Made by a program: the position numbers and the translations under genes. Below, piece by piece: positions 29,227-37,567 of a stretch of DNA of 45,384 bases. Where the stretch lies: the NCBI GenBank assembly GCA_020853105.1, contig JADYZM010000052.1:1-45384 (forward strand). Reading direction: 5' to 3'. Origin of the DNA: Flavobacteriales bacterium. Its GTDB lineage: Bacteria; Bacteroidota; Bacteroidia; Flavobacteriales_E; Vicingaceae. Within the stretch, counting starts at the first letter, position 1. Every line of letters begins with the position of its first letter. The notes below the pieces were generated by a model, which was not told the DNA's origin, searched no databases, and saw only the letters and a program-made list of their open reading frames with translations.

Positions 29227-29304
29227 TTTGCTATTGGCAAAACGTACTTTAATAAAGCCAAAAACGAGTCTAAAATTTAATTAGAAAATAATTTAACACA
29301 CACC

Positions 29305-29335
29305 TTGGGTTTTAGATAAAAAAATCTTACATTTG
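29305..29335 (+). promoter_or_regulatory. Promoter of the atpB-E-F-H-A-G operon
   Basis: TTG at 29305-29307, a 20-nt spacer and TACATTTG at 29328-29335 fit the Bacteroidota consensus well. Transcription would start near 29342, about 28 nt before the atpB ATG, making the structural genes partly independent of the bactofilin-atpZ promoter. Confidence 0.65.
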
Positions 29336-29369
29336 CAGCCAAATTTTGTGAGGTTGAAATTTAAGACTT

Positions 29370-30476
29370 ATGCTAAAAAATTATTTCGTTAAAACACTTG
29401 TATTTACAGTATTTTCTCTCATTTCTTTTACTTCTCTAAAAGCAGAAAACCACGATACATTAACAACTAAACATGACGAAAATCATGAAACTTCAGAAAA
29501 TTCTGAATACGATCCTATCCCTGTAATTATGCATCACATTGCAGATGCTCACGATTGGCATTTTTTTGATTACAACGGTCATGCATTTTCAATGCCACTT
29601 CCCATTATATTATGGACAGATAATGGGTTGGTAACATTTATGTCAAGCGAATTTCACCATGACAATTCCGGAGAACATATTGTAGAAAGAAAAGACATGA
29701 GGTTCATTAAATTTAATGAAAAAATTTACAGCCTGAAAATTGGAGCTCCCGCAGGATTTAGTTATGATACAACAACCCCCGTATTGGATTTATCAATTAC
29801 CAAAAATGTATTCTCAATGCTGATGTCTGTTGTAATCATATTATTTGTATTCTTTAAAACAGCAGGACACTACACAAAAAACGGTGCAGTAGCACCAAAA
29901 GGAATAGCCTCTTTTATGGAGCCGTTAATACTGTTTGTTCGAGATGATATTGCAAAAGTGAATATCGGCGAAAAAAAATACATGAAGTTTATGCCGTATT
30001 TGTTGACCATCTTTTTCTTTATTTGGTTTAACAATTTATTGGGGCTTATCCCATGGATTGGTGGTGCAAACGTAACCGGAAATATTGCTGTTACTTTGGT
30101 ATTAGCAATTTTTACAATGATTATTACCAACATAAATGGAAACAAAGAATATTGGGGACATATTTTTTGGATGCCCGGAGCGCCGGTTCCTGTAAAAATT
30201 ATGCTTATTCCTATTGAATTGGTTGGAGTTTTGATTAAGCCATTTGCACTAATGGTTCGTTTGTTTGCAAACATAACTGCCGGACACATTGTGGTACTTA
30301 GTTTATTATCATTGGTATTTATTTTTAAAAATGCATCATTAGGTGCTGTTTCGGTTCCATTTGCTTTGTTTATCTCAGTATTGGAACTTTTAGTAGCATT
30401 TTTACAAGCGTATGTTTTTACAATGTTGTCAGCCCTGTTTATCGGAACAGCTGTAGCAGAGCATGAACATCATTAA
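29370..30476 (+). CDS. atpB: F0F1 ATP synthase subunit a
   Basis: A 368-aa subunit a. Residues 1-25 form a signal peptide, followed by about 120 extra residues rich in histidine and acidic residues (EHDTL..HDENHETSENSE) that are typical of Bacteroidota AtpB and are probably periplasmic. The membrane part begins near residue 145. It includes the essential arginine in FALMVRLFANITAGH and the final helices that form the proton half-channels. It is the stator partner of the c-ring. It starts the BEFHAG gene order, 38 nt before atpE. Confidence 0.95.
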   Translation: MLKNYFVKTLVFTVFSLISFTSLKAENHDTLTTKHDENHETSENSEYDPIPVIMHHIADAHDWHFFDYNGHAFSMPLPIILWTDNGLVTFMSSEFHHDNSGEHIVERKDMRFIKFNEKIYSLKIGAPAGFSYDTTTPVLDLSITKNVFSMLMSVVIILFVFFKTAGHYTKNGAVAPKGIASFMEPLILFVRDDIAKVNIGEKKYMKFMPYLLTIFFFIWFNNLLGLIPWIGGANVTGNIAVTLVLAIFTMIITNINGNKEYWGHIFWMPGAPVPVKIMLIPIELVGVLIKPFALMVRLFANITAGHIVVLSLLSLVFIFKNASLGAVSVPFALFISVLELLVAFLQAYVFTMLSALFIGTAVAEHEHH

Positions 30477-30502
30477 TTAGTAATTATTTTTTAACACTAT
30501 AA

Positions 30503-30721
<219 letters not shown>

Positions 30722-30727
30722 AAAACC

Positions 30728-30766
30728 TAAATTAAACTCACAGCGGTTGGCTGTGAGTTTAATTTA
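30728..30766 (+). promoter_or_regulatory. 17-bp perfect hairpin between atpE and atpF
   Basis: Positions 30728-30744 pair without a mismatch with 30750-30766, closing a GGTTG loop. No T tract follows, so it is not a standard terminator. Placed directly after atpE, it could block 3'-exonucleases and raise the level of the atpBE part of the message, giving more subunit c than the downstream subunits (inference). Confidence 0.7.
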
Positions 30767-30802
30767 AATTAAAAATGTGAATAAACGATATTATAAAAAA
30801 GT

Positions 30803-31303
30803 ATGAATAATCCATTAGTAACCCCCGAGCTAGGACTAATAATTTGGTCAACACTCGTGTTTTGTATTTTGTTTTTTTTGTTGGCAAAATATGCTTGGAA
30901 ACCAATATTAAAAGCGGTTAAAGAAAGAGAAGCATCAATTGAAAATGCTTTAAATGCTGCTGAACAAGCAAAAAATGAAATGAAACAACTTTCGGCAAGT
31001 AATGAAGCACTTTTAAACCAAGCCAGGGCTGAACGCGATGAAATGTTGAAAGAAGCCAGAATCACAAAAGATAAAATGATTACTGAAGCAAAACTTGCTG
31101 CAAATACAGAAGCAGAAAGAATTATAGCCTCTGCTAGAGAAGCCATACAAAACGAAAAATTAGCCGCAATAACGGAATTAAAAAACCAAGTGGCTACTTT
31201 ATCTATTGAAATAGCAGAAAAAATATTAAAACAGGAATTATCTACCGCTGAAAAACAAAAATCATTGATTGACAGTGCTGTTGCTGAAATCAATCTAAAT
31301 TAA
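30803..31303 (+). CDS. atpF: F0F1 ATP synthase subunit b
   Basis: A 166-aa subunit b: one N-terminal membrane helix (about 9-27), then a long charged helix running to the C-terminus that forms the peripheral stalk (AWKPILKAVKEREASIENAL). It holds the F1 head still through the delta subunit. Length is typical of the F-type homodimeric form. It is 81 nt after atpE, the largest gap in the operon, which contains a hairpin, and 6 nt before the atpH ATG. Confidence 0.95.
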   Translation: MNNPLVTPELGLIIWSTLVFCILFFLLAKYAWKPILKAVKEREASIENALNAAEQAKNEMKQLSASNEALLNQARAERDEMLKEARITKDKMITEAKLAANTEAERIIASAREAIQNEKLAAITELKNQVATLSIEIAEKILKQELSTAEKQKSLIDSAVAEINLN

Positions 31304-31309
31304 TTTTTG

Positions 31310-31864
31310 ATGAAAGACATTAAAGTTGCATCACGTTATGCCAAATCTTTGCTAGGTATTGCAATTGAAAACAATTGCCTGGAGGCAGTTCAACAAGATA
31401 TGTTTTTGATAGCTACTGTTTGCAAAGAAAACAGAGAGCTTCAAAATTTACTGAAAAGTTCCATCGTTAGAGGAGATAAAAAATTAGCAGTACTAAAAAC
31501 AATTTTTAGTAGTATCAATAATATCTCAGTATCATTCATCAAGATAATTGTAGATAAAAAAAGAGAAGCAATGTTGTTTGATATTGCAACAGCATTCGTT
31601 GAAGCCTATAAGTTGCATAAAAATATTAAAACAGCCTATGTAACATCAGCAGTTTTATTAACTGTTGACCAAAAAGAGCAAATCAAAAAATTGATTGCAA
31701 CTACATACAACTCAACAATCGAATTTGAAGAAGTTATTGACCCTTCAATTATTGGTGGTATTGTGTTAAGAATTGGCGACAAGCAAGTTGACCAAAGCAT
31801 AAAAAGAAAACTACAAAATTTAGCTATGGAGTTCGAAAAAAATCCATACCAAAAAGAATATTAA
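31310..31864 (+). CDS. atpH: F0F1 ATP synthase subunit delta
   Basis: A 184-aa OSCP/delta subunit linking the b stalk to the top of the alpha3-beta3 head. The N-terminal motif is [13 protein letters not shown] and the C-terminal motif is [21 protein letters not shown], both family-typical. The usual start is ATG 31310; a TTG codon directly before it (31307) would add only one residue. It lies 6 nt after atpF and 23 nt before atpA. Confidence 0.95.
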   Translation: MKDIKVASRYAKSLLGIAIENNCLEAVQQDMFLIATVCKENRELQNLLKSSIVRGDKKLAVLKTIFSSINNISVSFIKIIVDKKREAMLFDIATAFVEAYKLHKNIKTAYVTSAVLLTVDQKEQIKKLIATTYNSTIEFEEVIDPSIIGGIVLRIGDKQVDQSIKRKLQNLAMEFEKNPYQKEY

Positions 31865-31887
31865 TAATAAAAATAAAAACAAGAAAA

Positions 31888-33468
31888 ATGGCCGAAGTTA
31901 AACCCGCAGAAGTATCAGCTATTCTCAGAGAACAATTAGCTGGATTAAAAACCGAAGCACAACTTGAAGAAGTAGGAACTATTTTGCAAGTTGGTGATGG
32001 TATCGCACGTATTTACGGATTATCTCAAGTTCAAGCTGGAGAATTAATAGAATTTAATAATGGATTGAATGCTATAGTACTAAACCTTGAAGAAGACAAT
32101 GTGGGTGCTGTACTATTAGGCTCATCAAAAGGAATAAAAGAAGGAGACACTGTAAAAAGAACCAACAAAATTGCTTCAATTAAAGTTGGAGACGGAATGT
32201 TGGGGAGAGTTGTGGATACGTTGGGAAATCCAATAGACGGAAAAGGACCAATTAAAGGCGATTTATATGAAATGCCATTAGAAAGAAAAGCTCCTGGTGT
32301 TATTTTTAGAGAACCTGTTGCTGAACCTATGCAAACAGGAATTAAAGCTATTGATGCAATGATTCCGGTGGGTAGGGGACAACGGGAGTTGGTTATTGGC
32401 GACCGTCAAACAGGAAAAACAACAGTTTGTATTGACACCATTATCAATCAAAAAGAATTTTTTGACAGAGGAGAACCTGTTTTCTGTATATATGTAGCAA
32501 CTGGACAGAAAGGCTCTACTGTTGCAGGAATTGTAAAAACACTTGAAGATGCAGGTGCTATGGCATATACTGTTGTTGTTGCTGCAAACGCTTCAGATCC
32601 TGCTCCAATGCAGTTCTACTCTCCATTTGCAGGAGCTGCAATTGGTGAATTTTTCAGAGACTCAGGTCGCCCAGCATTAATTATTTATGATGATTTATCA
32701 AAACAAGCAGTAGCTTATCGTGAGGTTTCACTATTGTTAAGACGCCCTCCAGGACGTGAGGCTTATCCCGGTGATGTATTCTATCTTCACTCAAGATTAC
32801 TTGAAAGAGCTGCAAAAATCAACTCATCTGATGAGATTGCAAAAAACATGAATGACTTGCCTGAATCTATTAAAGGATTAGTAAAAGGTGGAGGTTCGTT
32901 AACAGCACTTCCGATTATTGAAACTCAAGCAGGAGACGTATCTGCATACATTCCTACAAACGTAATCTCCATTACTGACGGTCAAATTTTCTTGGAGTCA
33001 GATTTATTTAACCAAGGTATTCGTCCGGCTATTAACGTAGGTATTTCGGTATCTCGAGTAGGTGGTAATGCACAAATTAAATCGATGAAAAAAGTTGCCG
33101 GTACATTAAAACTTGACCAAGCACAATACAGAGAGTTGGAAGCTTTTGCTAAATTCGGTTCTGATTTAGATGCAGCAACAATGGCTGTATTAAACAAAGG
33201 AAAGAGAAACGTTGAAATTCTTAAACAAAGCGAAAATTCTCCACTTCCAGTTGAAAAACAAGTTGCAATTATCTATTTAGGAACAAAAGGATTAATAAAT
33301 AGAGTACCTGTTGACAAAGTGAAAGAGTTTGAAGTTGAGTTCCTTTCTTTTATGGAAAACAAACACAGAAATGTGTTGGATTTATTAAAAGCCGGAAAAT
33401 TCGATGAAGAAATTACTTCAACTTTAGAAAAAGTAGCATCTGAATTAACAATGAAATACAAAGTATAA
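31888..33468 (+). CDS. atpA: F0F1 ATP synthase subunit alpha
   Basis: A 526-aa alpha subunit. It has the beta-barrel N-terminal domain, a nucleotide-binding domain with Walker [11 protein letters not shown] at about 171-180 and the ALIIYDDL strand, the [13 protein letters not shown] segment, and the C-terminal helical bundle. Alpha subunits bind ATP without turnover and pair with beta subunits at the catalytic sites. The gene for the beta subunit is not nearby. It is followed by atpG after 35 nt. Confidence 0.98.
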   Translation: MAEVKPAEVSAILREQLAGLKTEAQLEEVGTILQVGDGIARIYGLSQVQAGELIEFNNGLNAIVLNLEEDNVGAVLLGSSKGIKEGDTVKRTNKIASIKVGDGMLGRVVDTLGNPIDGKGPIKGDLYEMPLERKAPGVIFREPVAEPMQTGIKAIDAMIPVGRGQRELVIGDRQTGKTTVCIDTIINQKEFFDRGEPVFCIYVATGQKGSTVAGIVKTLEDAGAMAYTVVVAANASDPAPMQFYSPFAGAAIGEFFRDSGRPALIIYDDLSKQAVAYREVSLLLRRPPGREAYPGDVFYLHSRLLERAAKINSSDEIAKNMNDLPESIKGLVKGGGSLTALPIIETQAGDVSAYIPTNVISITDGQIFLESDLFNQGIRPAINVGISVSRVGGNAQIKSMKKVAGTLKLDQAQYRELEAFAKFGSDLDAATMAVLNKGKRNVEILKQSENSPLPVEKQVAIIYLGTKGLINRVPVDKVKEFEVEFLSFMENKHRNVLDLLKAGKFDEEITSTLEKVASELTMKYKV

Positions 33469-33503
33469 ATTTCATTGATTATTAATTTGGAAAATTCAAA
33501 AGA

Positions 33504-34382
33504 ATGGCAAATTTAAAAGAAATAAGAAACAGAATTGTATCGGTATCATCTACAAAGCAGATAACTTCTGCCATGAAGATGGTATCTGCTGCAAAACTTA
33601 GGAGAGCACAAGATGCAATCACTCAAATGCGTCCATACTCCAAAAAATTGCAAGAAATTCTTGAAAATCTTAGCTCAGGATTAGATAGTAACGAAGGGGT
33701 TTATAGCCAAGAAAGAGAAGTAAAAAATGTTTTATTTGTTAGTATCACTGCAAACAGAGGTCTTTGTGGAGGTTTTAACAACAATGTTATTAAAACTATT
33801 AAACGGGTTGCCGATAAAGAATATAAAGGCTGTAATATTACTATTGTTTCCCTTGGGAAAAAAAGTAATGATTCATTTAAATCTTCTCCTTGGGCAGAAA
33901 AAGGAAAGTCAATATACACTAAAGGAATTTCAATTATTGACGATTTAACTTTCAGTAATGCATCAGAATTGGCAGAAATTTTAATGGGAGAATTTGCCGA
34001 AAAAAAACAAGATAAAATTGTTTTGGTTTACAATCAATTTAAAAATGCAGCTGTTCAAGAAATTCAATTGGAACAGTTTTTACCGATTGTACCTACTCAA
34101 CTAGTAGATTCTAAAGCATCATCAATCGACTATATCTTTGAACCAAACAAAGAATTTATCATAAACGAAATGATTCCAAAATCACTGAAAACTCAACTTT
34201 TCAAAGCATTATTGGACTCAAGAGCATCAGAGCACGGTGCTAGAATGACGGCAATGCATAAAGCAACCGACAATGCAACCGAATTGATAAATTCTCTAAA
34301 ACTAAGCTACAACAAAGCTCGACAAGCTGCAATTACAAGTGAAATTCTTGAAATTGTCGCTGGTGCTGAAGCGTTGAAGTAA
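33504..34382 (+). CDS. atpG: F0F1 ATP synthase subunit gamma
   Basis: A 292-aa gamma subunit with the N-terminal helix MANLKEIRNRIVSVSSTKQI and the C-terminal block HGARMTAMHKATDNATEL. Together these form the rotating coiled-coil shaft inside the alpha3-beta3 head. The central Rossmann-like domain (about 75-220) is of normal size. It is the last gene of the operon: a terminator follows 20 nt after the stop, so atpD and atpC must be elsewhere in the genome, as is usual in many Bacteroidota. Confidence 0.96.
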   Translation: MANLKEIRNRIVSVSSTKQITSAMKMVSAAKLRRAQDAITQMRPYSKKLQEILENLSSGLDSNEGVYSQEREVKNVLFVSITANRGLCGGFNNNVIKTIKRVADKEYKGCNITIVSLGKKSNDSFKSSPWAEKGKSIYTKGISIIDDLTFSNASELAEILMGEFAEKKQDKIVLVYNQFKNAAVQEIQLEQFLPIVPTQLVDSKASSIDYIFEPNKEFIINEMIPKSLKTQLFKALLDSRASEHGARMTAMHKATDNATELINSLKLSYNKARQAAITSEILEIVAGAEALK

Positions 34383-34402
34383 CTTATATATCAAATTATA
34401 AT

Positions 34403-34434
34403 AAAGCCTCTGTTTTTTGACAGAGGCTTTTTTT
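34403..34434 (+). terminator. Terminator of the atp operon
   Basis: The 11-bp stem AAAGCCTCTGT (34403-34413) pairs with ACAGAGGCTTT (34420-34430) around a 6-nt loop, followed by a T run to 34434. This is a strong intrinsic terminator. Confidence 0.93.
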
Positions 34435-34499
34435 GTAACATACACAGAAAATTGTTGATAGAAAAAGTATGACGATGGAGCATCTAGCGTTATTCAAAA

Positions 34500-34507
34500 T
34501 ATCTTTG
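34500..34507 (+). promoter_or_regulatory. Candidate -7 element before the second MORN gene
   Basis: TATCTTTG fits TAnnTTTG and lies 24 nt before the ATG at 34532. No convincing TTG is found about 20 nt upstream. Confidence 0.4.
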
Positions 34508-34531
34508 TGAAATAATCAAAAAATATAACCC

Positions 34532-36319
34532 ATGAGAATTTTATTGACCTTAATTATACTGTTTACTGTTGAATTTAATCTAAACGCCCAACTCCATACT
34601 TACAATTGGACAAACGGCAAGAAGAAAGCAGAAGGAGTGGTAAAAGATGGTTTAGAACAAGGCAAATGGACCTTTTGGAGCAAGGAGGGTGTTATTCAAC
34701 AAGAAGTAACCTACAAAGATGGTGATTACAATGGCTTATATGTAAATTACGACGATGCCGGGAAGAAAAAAGAAGAAGGTACTTTTATCAGAGGGAAAAA
34801 AGAAGGCATTTGTAAAATGTGGTATTCCAACGGTCAATTGGAATTGGTGGGCTACAACAAAAATGGATTTAACGACAGCCTTTGGACTTACTATTATGAA
34901 GACGGCAGTCTAAAGGAAGAAGGACACTTTGCAAAAGACGAACGTGTAGGTATCTGGAAAAATTATTATCCCAACAAACAACTTAAAACGGTTAGAGAAT
35001 TTTCCAACAATGACGTAAAGCTCTTGGAATATTACGATGAAAAAGGCAAACAACAAATTAAAGACGGAAAAGGAGAATACACCGAAACAACTCCGGCAGG
35101 AAAAGTTAAAGTAAAAGGAAAATACATTGGCGGGAAAAGAACAGGTTTGTGGGTGGAACACAACGATAACCTGGTGAAAACATCAGAAGGTAACTACGAA
35201 AACGGATTGATGGTGGGCAAATGGGTGCATTTTTGGGATAACGGGAACAAGCGACTGGAAGGAAATGTAAAAAATGGCAAAAACGACCAATTGTGGAGCT
35301 ATTGGTACCCGGATGGGAAAAAGTTAAAACAAATAACTTACACTGACGGTGAAGAAAATGGACCTTTTTTAGAATGGTTTGCAAACGAACAGTTAAGCGT
35401 AGAGGGTAAATATGTAAATGGCGAAAAACATGGGGAGTGGATTTTCCTCCATGAAAACGGACAAAAGGATATCATAGGAAGTTTTAATATGGGTTTACGC
35501 GACGGGATGTGGACATTTTACAATAAAACCAGCGGCAAAAGAGATTACGAAGGTCCCTATAAAAACGACAAAAAAAATGGAGTTTGGACATACTGGTATC
35601 CAAACGGGAAAGTTTGGAAAGAAGGAAATTATGCAGATGATTTAAAAAATGGAGAGTGGAGAACATACAGCGAGCAAGAAGTACTAGTAATCAGAGGTAA
35701 TTTTGTAAATGGAAAAGAGGAGGGAGAGTGGATGTCTTGGTACGACAGCGGAAAGAAAAAAGACGTTGGCACTTTCAAACAAGGAAACATGAATGGCAAA
35801 TGGGAAGGGTGGTTTGAAAACGGACAGAAAGATTATGAAGGAACATATAAAAACGGATTAAAAGAAGGAATTTGGAACCATTGGTACGAGAACGGAAAGC
35901 AAGAGCTGATGAAAAACTACTTGGTGAAAATTGACCTCAAAAAAGAATACTATAAACAAGCCTCAAAAAAATATGCTGAAGTTATTGATAGCGTAGAAAC
36001 TACTGTATTAGATGGACCTTACTACGAATGGTTTGAAAATGGTTCTCCAAAATCAGAAGGAGCATATAAAGACAACATTCAAAATGGAAAGTGGATTTAT
36101 TATTACGAAGATGGTAAAAAATTATACGAGCAAACCTTTGTAAATGGACGTCAAGAAGGCACCGTTACTTCGTGGTACCCTGAAGGGACAATGGAAAGTG
36201 TAAAAAGCTACAAAAATGGCATTCCTGATGGAAAATGGATATTTTATGCCAAACAACAAGGAAAAGTTAAACAAATTGTAGTTTACAAAGATGGAGTGAA
36301 AGTAACAGAAGGAAAGTAG
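34532..36319 (+). CDS. Secreted MORN/YwqK-repeat protein (second copy)
   Basis: A 595-aa protein with a Sec signal peptide (about 1-19, ending LNA/Q). It then carries about 22 MORN-like repeats of roughly 23 residues (G-x-W-x-x-W/Y-x-x-N-G-x-x-x-x-x-G-x-Y-x-x-G), for example NGVWTYWYPNGKVWKEGNYA. Aromatic and glycine positions are well kept throughout, and one region without repeats (about 465-495, around KKEYYKQASKKYAEVID) interrupts the solenoid. It resembles the 504-aa protein at 447-1961 in domain type but shares no operon context. The database name 'YwqK antitoxin' should not be taken as function. It is the last core-like gene before the accessory island; the intron remnant starts about 40 nt after its stop. 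Confidence 0.8.
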   Translation: MRILLTLIILFTVEFNLNAQLHTYNWTNGKKKAEGVVKDGLEQGKWTFWSKEGVIQQEVTYKDGDYNGLYVNYDDAGKKKEEGTFIRGKKEGICKMWYSNGQLELVGYNKNGFNDSLWTYYYEDGSLKEEGHFAKDERVGIWKNYYPNKQLKTVREFSNNDVKLLEYYDEKGKQQIKDGKGEYTETTPAGKVKVKGKYIGGKRTGLWVEHNDNLVKTSEGNYENGLMVGKWVHFWDNGNKRLEGNVKNGKNDQLWSYWYPDGKKLKQITYTDGEENGPFLEWFANEQLSVEGKYVNGEKHGEWIFLHENGQKDIIGSFNMGLRDGMWTFYNKTSGKRDYEGPYKNDKKNGVWTYWYPNGKVWKEGNYADDLKNGEWRTYSEQEVLVIRGNFVNGKEEGEWMSWYDSGKKKDVGTFKQGNMNGKWEGWFENGQKDYEGTYKNGLKEGIWNHWYENGKQELMKNYLVKIDLKKEYYKQASKKYAEVIDSVETTVLDGPYYEWFENGSPKSEGAYKDNIQNGKWIYYYEDGKKLYEQTFVNGRQEGTVTSWYPEGTMESVKSYKNGIPDGKWIFYAKQQGKVKQIVVYKDGVKVTEGK

Positions 36320-36360
36320 TGTTTTTATTATTACACAGAGCTAAACCCATCTATCTGTGA

Positions 36361-36439
36361 ACCGCCGTGTACGTGAACCGTACGCACGGTGGTGTGAGAG
36401 GCGCACTCCGTCAGTTTCTGGCGGAGCCGTCTACTCGAT
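36361..36439 (+). mobile_element. Group II intron 3' remnant (domains V and VI)
   Basis: A 33-nt domain V can be folded: a 9-bp lower stem (36361-36369 with 36385-36393), a 2-nt bulge CG on the 3' strand at 36383-36384, and a short upper stem with a small GAA-containing loop. The catalytic triad is CGC (36363-36365) with the diagnostic G-U wobble. Domain VI follows: a 9-bp stem 36406-36414 with 36418-36426, then CTACTC with an unpaired adenosine at 36433 as the branch point, about 7 nt before a typical CGAT intron end. No reverse transcriptase or 5' intron domains lie upstream; the intact MORN gene is there instead. The element is a dead fragment, on the plus strand and antisense to most island genes. 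Confidence 0.75.
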
Positions 36440-36451
36440 TGCAGGCAGGCG
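36439..36451 (+). repeat. Left boundary of putative cassette 1
   Basis: TTGCAGGCAGGCG can pair over 13 positions (two G-T wobbles) with CGCTTGCCTGTAA at 40454-40466. The two sites flank the restriction-modification genes as a private inverted repeat, as the two halves of an integron cassette's own R boxes would. The intron remnant ends on this site. Confidence 0.5.
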
Positions 36452-36566
36452 TTTTTGTCGTCCGTGTTCAAAGTCTTGTCTGTATTGAGTTTCGTTGTTA
36501 TTGTCGTGTCAGTCTGTGTGAATTGAAAATGTATCTATACTAAGGCAATGACGAAAGATAAATTTG

Positions 36567-36574
36567 TATCTTTG
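36567..36574 (+). promoter_or_regulatory. Candidate -7 element for the HNH endonuclease gene
   Basis: TATCTTTG fits TAnnTTTG and predicts a start near 36580, only about 12 nt before the ATG at 36592. The -33 half is weak. Confidence 0.4.
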
Positions 36575-36591
36575 CAAATCTTTAATTATCA

Positions 36592-37566
36592 ATGGCAAGA
36601 AGAAAAACGGTAAATAAAACAGGAATTTTAAGAGTTGAGGGCATACCTTACCACGATGCTTGGGTAGCATACAAATGTGTAAGTTGTCAAGAAATGAACT
36701 ATGTCCAAGTCGGACAACAGTTGCTTACACCACAAGAAGCCATTGAAAATGCTGTTTGGAAATGTGAAAATTGTGGTTACGTTCACTCAAAAGAAACAGA
36801 TTTGCCGTTTGATAATTGGGAAGAAGAATATAATAGTGCTGATTCCACAACAGCTTTGCGTTTTTGGGAAGGCTTTTTTAGAATTGCTACCGAACACCCC
36901 GAATCTTATTGGAAACAATGCAATGTCTGCACAAGGATTTTGCCGTTTAATGCTTTTAGTAAACATTCTGATTGGGGTCCATTAGAAAAACAAATGGAAT
37001 GTCGTAGCTGTAAAGGTGCTATCAATGCTGTTTTGAATCCAAAGAGAACGAAAGAGCAATTACACGAATCTGCTGTAAGACGAAGAATTGCCGATTTATT
37101 CTTGGAAGAAGAAAACGAGTCAATAGATTTCAAAGATTTATTTAAACGATTTGACGGACGTTGCTTTAAAACCAAAGAGCCGTTGGATATAAACAAACGT
37201 GATACTTGGGCTATTGACCACATTTTACCGTCAAAATATCTATACCCTTTGAAAAAGGAAAACGCTGCTTTGCTTTCCCGAAGTGCGAACGAAAACAAAC
37301 GTGATAAGTGGCCGAGTAAGTTTTACACAAACAATGAATTGATTGACCTTGCAAAAATAACAGGTGCAAACATTGCTTTGATTTCAAGTAAGCACCCGAT
37401 AATGAACCACAATATTGATGTCAATAGAGGTGTTGAACGTTATTTGCAAGTCAGAGAAAAATCAGATTTACCGAAGCGTATCAAGGAAATAAAAAAGATT
37501 CTTCAAGTTTATGACTTGGTTGAAAATCTCTCTGCTGAAAACAAAAAATTGTTAGGCTTCAAATAA
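36592..37566 (+). CDS. HNH restriction endonuclease with zinc fingers (putative)
   Basis: A 324-aa cytoplasmic protein. Two pairs of CxxC motifs form probable zinc sites: C29/C32 with C58/C61, and C110/C113 with C137/C140. An HNH-type nuclease core follows: AIDHILPSKYLYPL (D209, H210), ENAALLSRSANENKRDKWP (N224 and N233/N235). H210 would be the general base, and the last position is asparagine (HNN variant). The ALLSRSANENKRDKWPSKFY block is typical of HNH restriction enzymes. It converges on the 889-aa methyltransferase, with only 1 nt between the stop codons. I infer a type II (possibly IIS) restriction endonuclease; the recognition site cannot be read. Confidence 0.78.
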   Translation: MARRKTVNKTGILRVEGIPYHDAWVAYKCVSCQEMNYVQVGQQLLTPQEAIENAVWKCENCGYVHSKETDLPFDNWEEEYNSADSTTALRFWEGFFRIATEHPESYWKQCNVCTRILPFNAFSKHSDWGPLEKQMECRSCKGAINAVLNPKRTKEQLHESAVRRRIADLFLEEENESIDFKDLFKRFDGRCFKTKEPLDINKRDTWAIDHILPSKYLYPLKKENAALLSRSANENKRDKWPSKFYTNNELIDLAKITGANIALISSKHPIMNHNIDVNRGVERYLQVREKSDLPKRIKEIKKILQVYDLVENLSAENKKLLGFK

Positions 37567-37567
37567 C

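Noticed and set aside
30728..30766. Hairpin after atpE as an intrinsic terminator
   Set aside because: No T tract follows, and atpF-H-A-G continue in the same operon without another promoter that I can see.
36592..37566. HNH protein as an intron-encoded homing nuclease linked to the group II remnant
   Set aside because: The gene lies outside the intron's 3' end, has no reverse-transcriptase or maturase part, and pairs convergently with a double methyltransferase, which fits restriction better.
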